The notes beneath the pieces were generated by a model that was given only the letters and a program-made list of their open reading frames with translations, was not told the DNA's origin and did not search any database. The translations under genes were made by a program, and so were the position numbers. DNA of 64,000 bases, from assembly GCF_001513745.1 (NCBI RefSeq), contig NZ_CP013382.1:1426001-1490000 (forward strand). The letters are read 5' to 3'. Origin of the DNA: Burkholderia humptydooensis (GTDB taxonomy: Bacteria; Pseudomonadota; Gammaproteobacteria; Burkholderiales; Burkholderiaceae). Within the stretch, counting starts at the first letter, position 1. Each line of letters starts with the position of its first letter. Below are positions 16,876-24,865 of this stretch, piece by piece.

Positions 16876-18645
16876 ATGCTCGAAACTACGGACCCTCATC
16901 AGCTCGAAAACGACGTGCGCAAGGTCGCGCGCACGCTCTATTGGCAAGGTTGGCGCATTGCGTCGATCGCCCGCCATCTCGATATCAAGCCCGCGACCGT
17001 CGCCTCGTGGTGCCGCCGCGAGAAGTGGAAGAACGCAACGCCCATCGAACGCATCGAGGCATCGCTCGAAGTGCGCATGATGGTGTTGATCGCGAAGGAG
17101 AAGAAGGACGGCGCGGACTACAAGGAAATCGACCTGCTCGGCCGCCAGGTCGAGCGGCTCGCGCGCGTGCGCAAGTACGACGAGACGGGGAAGGAATCGG
17201 ACCTGAATCCGAAGATTGCGTCGCGCAACGCCGGCCCGAAGCGCCGCGCGCCGCGCAACGAAATCAGCGAGGAACAGCACAGGCGCATCATCGAAGCGTT
17301 CCGCGATTCACTGTTCGACTATCAGAAGGTCTGGTATCGGAACGGCGATCAGCGCACGCGCAACATCCTGAAATCGCGGCAGATCGGCGCAACGTGGTAC
17401 TTCGCGCGGGAGGCGCTGGTCGACGCGCTCGAAACCGACCGCAACCAGATCTTCCTGTCGGCGAGCAAGGCTCAGGCGCACGTCTTCAAGCAGTACATCA
17501 CGCAGTTCGCGCGCGAGGCGGCCGATATCGAGTTCACGGGCGATCCGATCATCCTGCCGAGCGGAGCGACGCTGTACTTCCTGGGGACGAACGCGCGTAC
17601 CGCGCAGTCGTACCACGGCAATTTCTATTTCGACGAATACTTCTGGGTTCCGAAGTTCCGCGAGCTGAACAAGGTTGCGTCCGGCATGGCGATGCACAAG
17701 CGCTGGCGCAAGACGTACTTCAGCACGCCGTCGAGCATCACGCACGAGGCGTACGCATTTTGGAGCGGCTCGCATGCGAACCGCGGCCGCGCCGCGGGCG
17801 AGCGCATCCAGATCGACACGAGCCACGAAGCGCTCGTGCGCGGCATGTTGTGCGAGGACGCGCAGTGGCGGCAGATCGTGACCGTGCTCGACGCGATGGC
17901 GGGCGGCTGCGACCTGTTCGACATCGACGAGCTGCGCCGCGAATACAGCGCCGAGGAATTCGCGAACCTGCTGATGTGCCACTTCATCGACGATTCGCTG
18001 TCGGTGTTCAAGCTGTCGGACCTGCAACGCTGTATGGTCGACTCGTGGGAGGAATGGGCGGACGACTTCTCGCCGCTGCTGCTGCGGCCGTTCGGTCATC
18101 GCGAGGTGTGGGTCGGCTACGATCCGGCGCTCACGGGCGACTCGGCGGGGCTCGTCGTCGTGGCGCCGCCGCGCGTCGACGGCGGCGCCTTCCGCGTGCT
18201 CGAACGCCACCAGTTCCGCGGCAACGATTTCGAGGAACAGGCCGCGGCGATCGAGGCGATCACGCGGCGCTACAACGTCGGCTATATCGCGATCGACACC
18301 ACGGGCATGGGGCAAGGCGTCTACCAGCTCGTGTGCAAGTTCTTTCCGGCCGCCGTCGCGCTGAACTACTCGCCCGAGGTGAAAACCCGCCTCGTGCTCA
18401 AGGGCCAATCCGTCGTCCGTAACGGCCGCCTGCAATTCGACGCGGGCTGGACCGATCTGGCGGCGGCGTTCATGGCGATCAAACAGACGATGACGGCGAG
18501 CGGCCGTCAGGCGACCTACACCGCCGGCCGCACCGACGAGACGGGCCACGCCGACCTGGCGTGGGCCTGCCTGCACGCGATCGACCGCGAGCCGCTCGCC
18601 GGCGGCGGCATTCATTCATCTTCATTCACGGAGTTTTACGCATGA
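16876..18645 (+). CDS. P: Terminase large (ATPase) subunit gpP
   Basis: A 589-residue P2 gpP-family terminase. An N-terminal helix-turn-helix (WRIASIARHLDIKPATVASW, about residues 20-40) is followed by the ATPase core (LKSRQIGATWYFAREAL as the Walker A-like motif, IDTTGMG toward the C-terminus). It packages DNA with gpM. The ATG at 16876 gives the P2 length. Confidence 0.95.
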   Translation: MLETTDPHQLENDVRKVARTLYWQGWRIASIARHLDIKPATVASWCRREKWKNATPIERIEASLEVRMMVLIAKEKKDGADYKEIDLLGRQVERLARVRKYDETGKESDLNPKIASRNAGPKRRAPRNEISEEQHRRIIEAFRDSLFDYQKVWYRNGDQRTRNILKSRQIGATWYFAREALVDALETDRNQIFLSASKAQAHVFKQYITQFAREAADIEFTGDPIILPSGATLYFLGTNARTAQSYHGNFYFDEYFWVPKFRELNKVASGMAMHKRWRKTYFSTPSSITHEAYAFWSGSHANRGRAAGERIQIDTSHEALVRGMLCEDAQWRQIVTVLDAMAGGCDLFDIDELRREYSAEEFANLLMCHFIDDSLSVFKLSDLQRCMVDSWEEWADDFSPLLLRPFGHREVWVGYDPALTGDSAGLVVVAPPRVDGGAFRVLERHQFRGNDFEEQAAAIEAITRRYNVGYIAIDTTGMGQGVYQLVCKFFPAAVALNYSPEVKTRLVLKGQSVVRNGRLQFDAGWTDLAAAFMAIKQTMTASGRQATYTAGRTDETGHADLAWACLHAIDREPLAGGGIHSSSFTEFYA

Positions 18646-19697
18646 GCAAGCGCCGATCGCGCGCGCCGCGCACGTTCGCGGCCGCGCCAAATCCGAGCGC
18701 CGGCAGCGCCGCGCCGGCGCGCGCCGAGGTCTTCACGTTCGACGATCCGACGCCCGTCATGAACCGGGCCGAGATTCTCGATTACGTCGAGTGCTGGTCG
18801 AACGGCGAATGGTTCGAGCCGCCGGTCAGCTTCGCCGGCCTGGCGAAATCGTTTCGCGCGAGCACGCACCATAGCTCGGCGCTGTTCTTCAAGGCGAACG
18901 TGCTCGCGTCAACGTTTCGCCCGCACCGCTGGCTGTCGCGGCACGCGTTCGAGCGATGGGCGCTCGATTTCCTGACGTTCGGCAACGGCTACCTGGAGCG
19001 CAGACAAAACCGGCTCGGTGGCACGTTGCGCCTCGAGCCCGCGCTGGCGAAGTACACGCGGCGCAAGGCGGATTTCAGCGGCTTCGTGTACGTGAACGGT
19101 TGGCAGGACCGGCACGAGTTCGCGCCCGACAGCGTGTTCCAGCTCGTGCGGCCGGATATCAATCAGGAGGTCTACGGCCTGCCCGAGTATCTGAGCTCGC
19201 TGCACTCGGCCTGGCTGAACGAATCGTCGACGCTGTTCCGGCGCAAGTATTACGAGAACGGCAGCCACGCCGGCTTCATCCTGTACATGACCGACGCCGC
19301 GCAGAAGCAGGACGATGTGGACAACATGCGTGACGCGTTGAAGAACGCGAAGGGGCCGGGCAACTTCCGCAACGTGTTCATGTACGCGCCGGGCGGGAAG
19401 AAGGACGGCATCCAGCTCATCCCCGTGTCCGAGGTCGCCGCGAAAGACGAGTTCTTCAACATCAAGAACGTGACGCGCGACGATCTGCTCGCCGCGCATC
19501 GCGTGCCGCCGCAACTGCTCGGTATCGTGCCGAGCAATTCGGGCGGGTTCGGCACGCCGGACACCGCCGCGCGCGTGTTCGGGCGCAACGAAATCAGGCC
19601 GCTACAAGCCCGCTTCGCCGAGCTGAACGACTGGCTGGGCGACGAGGTTGTGACGTTCGACGATTACGAGATTCCGCCGGCGCCGGTCGCGGCGTAG
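18642..19697 (+). CDS. Q: Portal protein gpQ
   Basis: A 351-residue PBSX/P2 gpQ-family portal protein. Conserved runs include LDFLTFGNGYLERRQNRLG and HRVPPQLLGIVPSNSGGFG. It forms the dodecameric vertex for DNA entry. The ATG at 18642 overlaps the stop of P (ATGA). Confidence 0.95.
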   Translation: MSKRRSRAPRTFAAAPNPSAGSAAPARAEVFTFDDPTPVMNRAEILDYVECWSNGEWFEPPVSFAGLAKSFRASTHHSSALFFKANVLASTFRPHRWLSRHAFERWALDFLTFGNGYLERRQNRLGGTLRLEPALAKYTRRKADFSGFVYVNGWQDRHEFAPDSVFQLVRPDINQEVYGLPEYLSSLHSAWLNESSTLFRRKYYENGSHAGFILYMTDAAQKQDDVDNMRDALKNAKGPGNFRNVFMYAPGGKKDGIQLIPVSEVAAKDEFFNIKNVTRDDLLAAHRVPPQLLGIVPSNSGGFGTPDTAARVFGRNEIRPLQARFAELNDWLGDEVVTFDDYEIPPAPVAA

Positions 19698-19740
19698 CGC
19701 GCAGGCCCGTGCAACGCCGCGCATCCGGCCGTCGATGGCG

Positions 19741-20097
19741 TTACGCGTGCGCAGCCGTGCGAACGCGCGAGCGTGCACGCGTTGTTGCCGGCGCGGGCAC
19801 CGGCGCAGGTTCGGCCGGCGCAACGGTCAGGTGCAGCCCCAACGCGCCCACAACTTTCATGATCGTCGCGAATTCCGCGTTCCCACCTTCCGACAGCGCG
19901 CGGTAGAGCGCTTCACGCTTCACGCCGGACTCGCGCGCGAGCGCCGTCATGCCGCGCGCCTTCGCAACGTTCCCAAGCGCGGCTTGAATCAGGCGCGGAT
20001 TTCCATCCTCGAACGCTTGCGCCAGGTAGTGACGAATTGTTTCTTCGTCCTTCAGGTACTTCGAGCCGTCGAACTCGGCCAGTTCACTGATTTTCAT
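19741..20097 (-). CDS. HigA-type antitoxin (addiction module antidote, XRE family)
   Basis: A 118-residue protein. Residues 1 to 40 are the toxin-binding part (KYLKDEETIRHYLAQAFEDG) and residues 45 to 90 an XRE helix-turn-helix (ALARESGVKREALYRALS). The Pro/Ala/Arg-rich tail is not conserved. It lies 2 bp after the toxin gene, the toxin-first order of HigBA modules. Confidence 0.88.
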   Translation of the reverse strand: MKISELAEFDGSKYLKDEETIRHYLAQAFEDGNPRLIQAALGNVAKARGMTALARESGVKREALYRALSEGGNAEFATIMKVVGALGLHLTVAPAEPAPVPAPATTRARSRVRTAAHA

Positions 20098-20099
20098 AC

Positions 20100-20396
20100 T
20101 CAATCCTCCAGTTCGCCGGCGATTTGCTTCGCTAGCTTGATGTCCTTCTTCTGCGTCGACTTGTCCCCGCCGCACAACACCACGACGATAATTTTTCCGC
20201 GTCGCACGAAGTAGGCCCGATATCCCGGCCCCACATCAATCTTCATTTCGTTGACGCCGTCGCCGACTGCGCGCCATTGGCCGAGATTGCCAAGCTTTGC
20301 CCGCTCGATGCGCAGGTTGATCGCCGCGCTACCGACCGGGTCGCGAAGCCCGTCGAGCCATTTGTCAAACTGGGGGGTCGTCAGAACTTTGAACAT
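20100..20396 (-). CDS. RelE/HigB-family toxin (addiction module killer protein)
   Basis: A 98-residue RelE-superfamily protein. The segments NLGQWRAVGDGVNEMKID, GPGYRAYFV and VLCGGDKSTQKKDI are diagnostic of this HigB-like subgroup. It should cleave mRNA on the ribosome and be held in check by the downstream antitoxin. The ATG at 20396 follows a palindromic operator by 4 bp. Confidence 0.9.
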   Translation of the reverse strand: MFKVLTTPQFDKWLDGLRDPVGSAAINLRIERAKLGNLGQWRAVGDGVNEMKIDVGPGYRAYFVRRGKIIVVVLCGGDKSTQKKDIKLAKQIAGELED

Positions 20397-20400
20397 GCGA

Positions 20401-20426
20401 GAATTGTAACCCATAAGGGACAATTC
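20401..20426 (-). promoter_or_regulatory. Palindromic operator of the toxin-antitoxin operon
   Basis: Inverted repeat GAATTGT-N12-ACAATTC, with a smaller CCC/GGG pair inside, placed 4 bp before the toxin start. Antitoxins of this family autorepress from such sites. The site is AT-rich compared with the region around it. Confidence 0.6.
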
Positions 20427-20492
20427 AGCTACGGCTGTGAAGGAGTGGCTCAAGTCGCACAAGCCGGTGTAACGAAGCGCATTCGCCGCGCG

Positions 20493-20530
20493 AAGGGCCG
20501 CGCACCGGGCAACCGGGCGCGGCCCTTTTT
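20493..20530 (+). terminator. Rho-independent terminator (plus strand)
   Basis: A perfect 11-bp stem (AAGGGCCGCGC at 20493-20503 with 20517-20527), a 13-nt loop and five T residues. It would end rightward transcripts coming from P and Q through the toxin-antitoxin region. Confidence 0.8.
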
Positions 20531-20603
20531 GCGTCTGGCGAGCGCGAGCTGCGGAGTCGCTCGGCGCGACGGCGCATAGGGCATCCCGTCGCTGTCCCAT
20601 TCG

Positions 20604-20674
20604 TGTCCCGACTAGCGTCCCGTTGTCCCGACTAGCGTCCCGTTGTCCCGACTAGCGTCCCATTGTCCCGATCG
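20604..20674. repeat. Tandem 20-bp repeats, 3 full copies plus a partial
   Basis: Units start at 20604, 20624 and 20644. Each reads TGTCCCGACTAGCGTCCCGT, the third with one change; a fourth partial unit begins at 20664. Each unit has two GTCCC half-sites about 12 bp apart, and another GTCCC pair lies just upstream. Such iterons are typical of replication, packaging or partition protein binding sites. The place, next to Q where P2 phages have cos, suits a packaging role. Confidence 0.8.
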
Positions 20675-21060
20675 CTGTTGCCGGGAGGCTGCGAAAACGG
20701 TAGGGGCGATTTCGACGGCGCGATTAGATGGCCTACAGCGGCTTGGCGCTGGCGGGGTGGCCGCGTTCCGGCCGCGCGCCATGAGCGGCTCCACGAGGCC
20801 GTGACGCGGTCGCACGGGGGCATTTGAGGGTCCGGCCCGCCCACGCGCCGGCGATCGCCGCGGCGGCCTTTGCGCGGTCCCCCTCCTCGCCCGCGGTCTT
20901 TCTTGATGGGGCACTTTTCATGCACCAGCCGCCCACCGCGCGAGCGCCTACTGGCGCGGGCTTCCGGCGATTTCGCATCGTGGCAAATTCGTGCGTTTTC
21001 ATGCACTTTCATGCGGAATTTGGCACCACTACTGCGCCTTGCGCAACGATGCCAAATGCG
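20675..21060. other. Non-coding stretch, possible cos region
   Basis: No gene is seen in these 386 bp. The position between portal gene Q and the cargo/early genes is where P2-like phages carry cos. A GC-rich, GGCG-containing segment at about 20745-20785 loosely recalls P2 cos ends, but I cannot place the cut. Near 20920-21015 are repeated TTTCATGC motifs. Confidence 0.35.
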
Positions 21061-22182
21061 TCAGGGGGACGGCGGTAGCTTCGGCGTCTTGTGCAGCGCT
21101 TCCCAATAGCCGTAGATGCGATCGGGATCGATATCGAATCGGTGCAGCCAAGCCTCTGTCGAGACTTCGGTGTTTAAAAGCGGCGCGGTGCTACTCGGCG
21201 TGCCGCTCTGAAGCGTGCCAACGGCATCGGCAATGAGTGGACGCAGCGCCTGATTCACGAGTACATATGCTGGCGGCGGTTCGGGCGCTTGCCCCTTCTC
21301 CCCTGCGATTCCCGTTTGCGGTGCCACTCCTGCTTGAATGAGCAAGCCGTCGTTACCGTAGGACCGCAGCCCGAACCAATCGGGAGGGAGAGCCAGACTC
21401 TGCCGGCCGCCGAGCTCGCGTACCATATCGGCATTGATTGCCGTGAGCCAGTCGACCGTTTTGATACGGTTCGTGAGTCGGCGCACGCCTCTTCGAACTG
21501 GGTCGCCTACATCGAGCCCCGGACCATAGCGACGGGCCAGAAAATACTCCGACGCCTCGTTTGGATCGCGCCGCAGCAGTGACAGATTCACCGCATACCC
21601 GGCGTGCCCGTGTACGGCGTCCAGATCGTCGGCCGCTTGTGCGAAAAGTGGCTGAAAAACATTCGGGCACAACGTCAGGAACGCCGGCGGGACTGAGAAC
21701 GACAGCACATCGAGCCCGCGATTCAGCGCTGCTTGCCAGTCTTCGAGACAGAACGTCACAAACTCCATCGCCCCCGCGCCTTCTTTCTCTTCCGCATCTG
21801 ACAACCCGACGACGAGTAGATCATCAGACGGAATGTCCTTCGCGAGCGAGGAAAACGACGGAGCTTTTTCAATCGCCGTCGGTTGCTTCCCCTCCTGATA
21901 CAGCCAGCGGAGTGGCGTGCCCTTCGATGGTTCGCGTCCTTGCGATTGCTCAAGTGCGCGCTGATATGTGCGAAGCGCAGCGTCGTAGCGTTCGAAGCAG
22001 CGAGTTAGCGCCTCGCGCCTCTGCGGCGTGTGCCCGTCTCGGAAGTACAGTACGCCGCGGACGGCCAAAATCGCGCCCACGATCTTGCGTTGATGGTTTG
22101 GTTCAAACAGCCCATAAGGGAGTGATCCGGCCCGGCCCGGATCATTCGCCCATGCGGCCAGTTCATCTTGCGTCATTGCCAT
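21061..22182 (-). CDS. DUF3396-family immunity protein (type VI effector immunity)
   Basis: A 373-residue protein of the DUF3396 type, known as immunity to VRR-NUC type VI effectors. Recognisable parts are FVTFCLEDWQAALNRGLDVL, GHAGYAVNLSLLRRD and the RIKTVDWLTAINADMV segment. Its start overlaps the nuclease gene by 20 bp, so the two are made together, as expected of effector and antidote. It should act in the cytoplasm by binding the nuclease. Confidence 0.8.
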   Translation of the reverse strand: MAMTQDELAAWANDPGRAGSLPYGLFEPNHQRKIVGAILAVRGVLYFRDGHTPQRREALTRCFERYDAALRTYQRALEQSQGREPSKGTPLRWLYQEGKQPTAIEKAPSFSSLAKDIPSDDLLVVGLSDAEEKEGAGAMEFVTFCLEDWQAALNRGLDVLSFSVPPAFLTLCPNVFQPLFAQAADDLDAVHGHAGYAVNLSLLRRDPNEASEYFLARRYGPGLDVGDPVRRGVRRLTNRIKTVDWLTAINADMVRELGGRQSLALPPDWFGLRSYGNDGLLIQAGVAPQTGIAGEKGQAPEPPPAYVLVNQALRPLIADAVGTLQSGTPSSTAPLLNTEVSTEAWLHRFDIDPDRIYGYWEALHKTPKLPPSP

Positions 22183-22927
22183 AGTTCGAATCAGGGAAGC
22201 GGTAACGGTACGGGGGGATCGGCGGCATCAGCGGCATGATACCGCCCGACGACGGCAGCTTGTCGCCGAACATGTCTTCCAGACTGGGTTGCTTTTGAGC
22301 GGAGGTCGATGGCTGCGATTGACGATCCGCATCGCCGCACCGGCAATCTTCCGGCCCAATCGCCGCAAGCTTTCGGTCATCGCCGGCGATATCCAGATAC
22401 GCCTCGCGCTGGCCCTTCGAAAAGTCGTCGGGCGGAAACTTCATCTCGACGACCTGCTTAATGTTGGACTGGATCGGCGGCTGGCTTGGATCGTTCACGA
22501 TCACGACATCAGGCCGGCGGAAGTACGTCTTCTTCGCTTGCTTGTATGAGTCCATGCCGCCCGGAAAATACTTCTGAATCCATGCGGGCAACCAGCTATG
22601 CGGCGTGAGCGAGTCGGCACTACTCATCACGGGCGCGGGGGGAGATTGCCGCATGTCGTAAGTGACTTCCGGAAGGTACTGCGTCGGCGCGCCGGTCAGC
22701 CCTTTGGCGACCAAGTTTTTCGCCTTCAGCCGTTGCGATACGCATGCCTGGCGCAAAATCTTGCCGTCCGTCGTCGCGACGCCGACACGGCTGCAACGGC
22801 AAATCGCATCACATAACACAGCATGATCCTGCGGCGACAATTGCCCGCGGCTCAACCCAACTCGCGTGGTTTGGCCTTCGCCCGTCGACATGCCGCCGAC
22901 GGCGTTGCTTGTTCCGTAGTCGCTCAT
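22163..22927 (-). CDS. VRR-NUC nuclease, likely type VI toxin
   Basis: A 254-residue protein. A PD-(D/E)xK nuclease core lies at residues 134-182: RRPDVVIVND with Asp140, then VEMKF with Glu161 and Lys163, then GQREAY. This is the VRR-NUC arrangement. It begins at ATGA overlapping the PAAR gene, so PAAR carrier and toxin are separate proteins in one operon. The Pro-rich C-terminus (residues 205-245) has no known domain. The DNase activity is inferred from the family. Confidence 0.8.
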   Translation of the reverse strand: MSDYGTSNAVGGMSTGEGQTTRVGLSRGQLSPQDHAVLCDAICRCSRVGVATTDGKILRQACVSQRLKAKNLVAKGLTGAPTQYLPEVTYDMRQSPPAPVMSSADSLTPHSWLPAWIQKYFPGGMDSYKQAKKTYFRRPDVVIVNDPSQPPIQSNIKQVVEMKFPPDDFSKGQREAYLDIAGDDRKLAAIGPEDCRCGDADRQSQPSTSAQKQPSLEDMFGDKLPSSGGIMPLMPPIPPYRYRFPDSNYGNDAR

Positions 22928-23457
22928 GCGGGGCTCGCGCCCGAGTTGGTGAACGTCAGCGACGAAACTTCGTCACTGTCGAGCCAGCTTGTGAATCCGT
23001 TCGCGTCGGTTTGGCCGTGGACGGTCCGACCGTCCGCGGACGTGATCGTATATGCGTGATTCGCGAGTGGCTCGCGTGTATGGTCATCGAGCAACTGGAA
23101 GCGGCCGCGATACGGTTCATTCGGCGCCGAGCGCGCCTGCGCGATGACACTCTTTCCGCCGCCAATCGGTGAACCCTGGCCCGCGGTGGGCGCAACCGTT
23201 GCGGTGCCTTGCGAAGCGATCAGCGTCGCACCGCATGCCGTCTTGTCGCCATCGGTCGCGACCGGCCGGTCGCCGAACGTCATGTTGAGTCCGCTTTTCA
23301 CGCTCACGATCGGAAAGATTCCGCCGCAGCGCGGGCACGTCACCATATCCCCGAGCAGCGCGATTGCCTTGCCGTAAGCGGTATTGGCCGTGTTACAGCC
23401 GACGACGCGGCCGCCGTGCGTCGTCGTGTCGCCTTCGCAGATGAATGCAAATCCCAT
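22924..23457 (-). CDS. PAAR-domain protein, type VI spike tip
   Basis: A 177-residue protein whose first 85 residues are a PAAR domain: GDTTTHGG with His14, and cysteines at 7, 21, 41, 44 and 75 as metal-binding candidates. Residues 110-175 form a small beta-rich extension (FQLLDDHTREPLANHAYTI) that may hold the nuclease. The ATG at 23457 follows a GGGG ribosome site. PAAR proteins sharpen VgrG spikes and carry toxins; the phage's own gpV already has an iron-binding tip, so host type VI delivery is the simpler reading. Confidence 0.85.
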   Translation of the reverse strand: MGFAFICEGDTTTHGGRVVGCNTANTAYGKAIALLGDMVTCPRCGGIFPIVSVKSGLNMTFGDRPVATDGDKTACGATLIASQGTATVAPTAGQGSPIGGGKSVIAQARSAPNEPYRGRFQLLDDHTREPLANHAYTITSADGRTVHGQTDANGFTSWLDSDEVSSLTFTNSGASPA

Positions 23458-23559
23458 GTTGACAACCCCCGGAGTATTTCGCAGGGAATGTAGCATGTAC
23501 TCCAGAGCACCAATCCTGTCAGTTTTGTCAGGGCTGCTGCGCTCATGATGCGAGCGTCG

Positions 23560-23841
23560 TCAATCGCGCATCGTCCCGTCAACGAAGCGCGACGCGCCCA
23601 AGGCGAGCACGGCGTTTCGCGATATACCCATTGCATGCGCCGCACGGTCGACGCGCTCGAGCAGTTCGGCATCGATATCCATGCTGATTTTTTTCTTTCT
23701 CGGCCGGCGCGGTGTCGTCGGGCTCTGCGGCTCGACTGTTACAACAGGCGGTGCCGCCGGCCGCGCGTCAGGTGCACCCGAAATGAATGCGGCAATCGCC
23801 GCCTCGCCTTGAGAAAGCGTCGGTCTTTTCGTAATCGACAT
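23560..23841 (-). CDS. Ribbon-helix-helix partition partner (ParB/ParG-like)
   Basis: A 93-residue protein with a flexible Pro-rich N-terminus and a ribbon-helix-helix domain at about residues 48-90 (KKKISMDIDAELLERVDRAA). It follows parA by 74 bp that hold three 11-bp repeats. Small DNA-binding partners of this kind bind iterated centromere sites and stimulate ParA. The order parA then RHH gene resembles type Ib partition loci. Confidence 0.75.
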   Translation of the reverse strand: MSITKRPTLSQGEAAIAAFISGAPDARPAAPPVVTVEPQSPTTPRRPRKKKISMDIDAELLERVDRAAHAMGISRNAVLALGASRFVDGTMRD

Positions 23842-23868
23842 GTCAACCCCTATCTATTAACTATCCTC

Positions 23869-23901
23869 TCGATACCATGTCGATATCCTTTCGATATCGA
23901 C
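23869..23901. repeat. 11-bp partition repeats, array 2 (three units)
   Basis: TCGATA motifs start at 23869, 23880 and 23891, exactly 11 bp apart, in the gap between parA and the RHH gene. They match the array upstream of parA (24589-24643). One helical turn spacing puts all units on one DNA face. Confidence 0.75.
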
Positions 23902-23915
23902 ATGATGTCTTTTCA

Positions 23916-24572
23916 CTAGCTCGCGAGCGCCCCGCTTGCTCGCAGCACGGCATCCTGCACACGCTCGATTTCTGCACACGCTACGGTGTCGCGGCGCGGC
24001 ATTTCTTCGACGTGCAACCCGGCCGCGCTCGCGTTCGAGAACGCTTTGCGACGATGCAGACGGCACGGCAGCAATTCGATGCCCGCGTAGCCTGCGATGA
24101 TCGACTCGGCATCGCGATTGTCCGCCCCTTGCACATCCGCGGCGTTCAGAAAAGCGAATGCGCGCAGCTCGCGCACTGCGCGAGCCTCATCGAGCAATTT
24201 CGCCATGTCATCGAGCGCCCACACGTCGAAGGATCGCGGGAGAACCGGAATCAACACCGCGTCGGCGACGGTCAGGGCCGCCCGGAACGCGCCGGAGTCG
24301 CGCCCGCCAACGTCGATCACGACCTGATCGAACTGCACGCACTGCTGCAGCACTTGGGCCCGCAACGACGGGCCATCCGCATAGGCCGACGCCGCGATCA
24401 ACGGCCGGCCCGTGTGCGCACGAGCCGTGATCGCCGACAGGCTCGTTCGCTGGCTGTCACCGTCGACGAGCCAGACGCGCGCGCCGTCGAGCGCCAGACC
24501 AATCGCGAGCTGTACCGCAGTCGTCGACTTTCCGACGCCGCCCTTCGGGTTCCCCACTGCCAGAATCATCAA
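23916..24572 (-). CDS. parA: ParA-type partition ATPase
   Basis: A 218-residue ParA/MinD-family ATPase with the deviant Walker A KGGVGKST at residues 10-17 (signature lysine 10). It lacks the N-terminal helix-turn-helix of long ParA proteins, so it is the short type Ib form that pairs with RHH partners. It should segregate DNA bound through the adjacent repeats, suggesting a plasmid-like stage for this phage. Its start lies 17 bp after five 11-bp repeats. Confidence 0.9.
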   Translation of the reverse strand: MMILAVGNPKGGVGKSTTAVQLAIGLALDGARVWLVDGDSQRTSLSAITARAHTGRPLIAASAYADGPSLRAQVLQQCVQFDQVVIDVGGRDSGAFRAALTVADAVLIPVLPRSFDVWALDDMAKLLDEARAVRELRAFAFLNAADVQGADNRDAESIIAGYAGIELLPCRLHRRKAFSNASAAGLHVEEMPRRDTVACAEIERVQDAVLRASGALAS

Positions 24573-24588
24573 TCACCCCTATCTCTGT

Positions 24589-24643
24589 TCGATATCGAAT
24601 CGATATCGACTCGATGCCGTTTCGACACCATGTCGATACCGCT
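24589..24643. repeat. 11-bp partition repeats, array 1 (five units), candidate centromere/operator
   Basis: Five units begin at 24589, 24600, 24611, 24622 and 24633, each 11 bp, consensus TCGATATCGNN (units TCGATATCGAA, TCGATATCGAC, TCGATGCCGTT, TCGACACCATG, TCGATACCGCT). They fill the gap before parA, so they can serve as both operator and centromere. Confidence 0.8.
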
Positions 24644-24658
24644 CCACTTCGCAGCAGC

Positions 24659-24865
24659 TCAGACAGCGAGCCGCATCTGTTCGCCGACGCGCTCGCGCCG
24701 CTGCACGGGCGCCGTCGGCGTCATTTCGAGCCGTGCGCGGTACGTATGGCCGCACACTACGTCGTCGCACTGGTAATCGATCTCCCACGCCCGCGCGGAC
24801 TTCTGTTCCAGCACGCGGGCGATGCCGCGCGCGCCGCAGTGAGGGCAAGCAATCGTGAATCTCAC
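24659..24865 (-). CDS. Ogr/Delta-family late transcription activator (copy 2)
   Basis: A 68-residue zinc protein with Cys7-x2-Cys10 and Cys33-x4-Cys38 (YQCDDVVCGH), the exact Ogr/Delta spacing. The start is a GTG that overlaps the previous gene's TGA as GTGA. Ogr proteins bind upstream of late promoters and contact RNA polymerase alpha, so this is the best candidate activator of the O, P and V promoters. Confidence 0.85.
   Translation of the reverse strand: MRFTIACPHCGARGIARVLEQKSARAWEIDYQCDDVVCGHTYRARLEMTPTAPVQRRERVGEQMRLAV

Noticed and set aside
20604-20674. CRISPR array
   Set aside because: The repeats are directly adjacent with no unique spacers and no cas gene is nearby.
20745-20785. 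Exact cos cut site
   Set aside because: The resemblance to P2 cos is only a few GGCG bases; the ends cannot be placed by eye.
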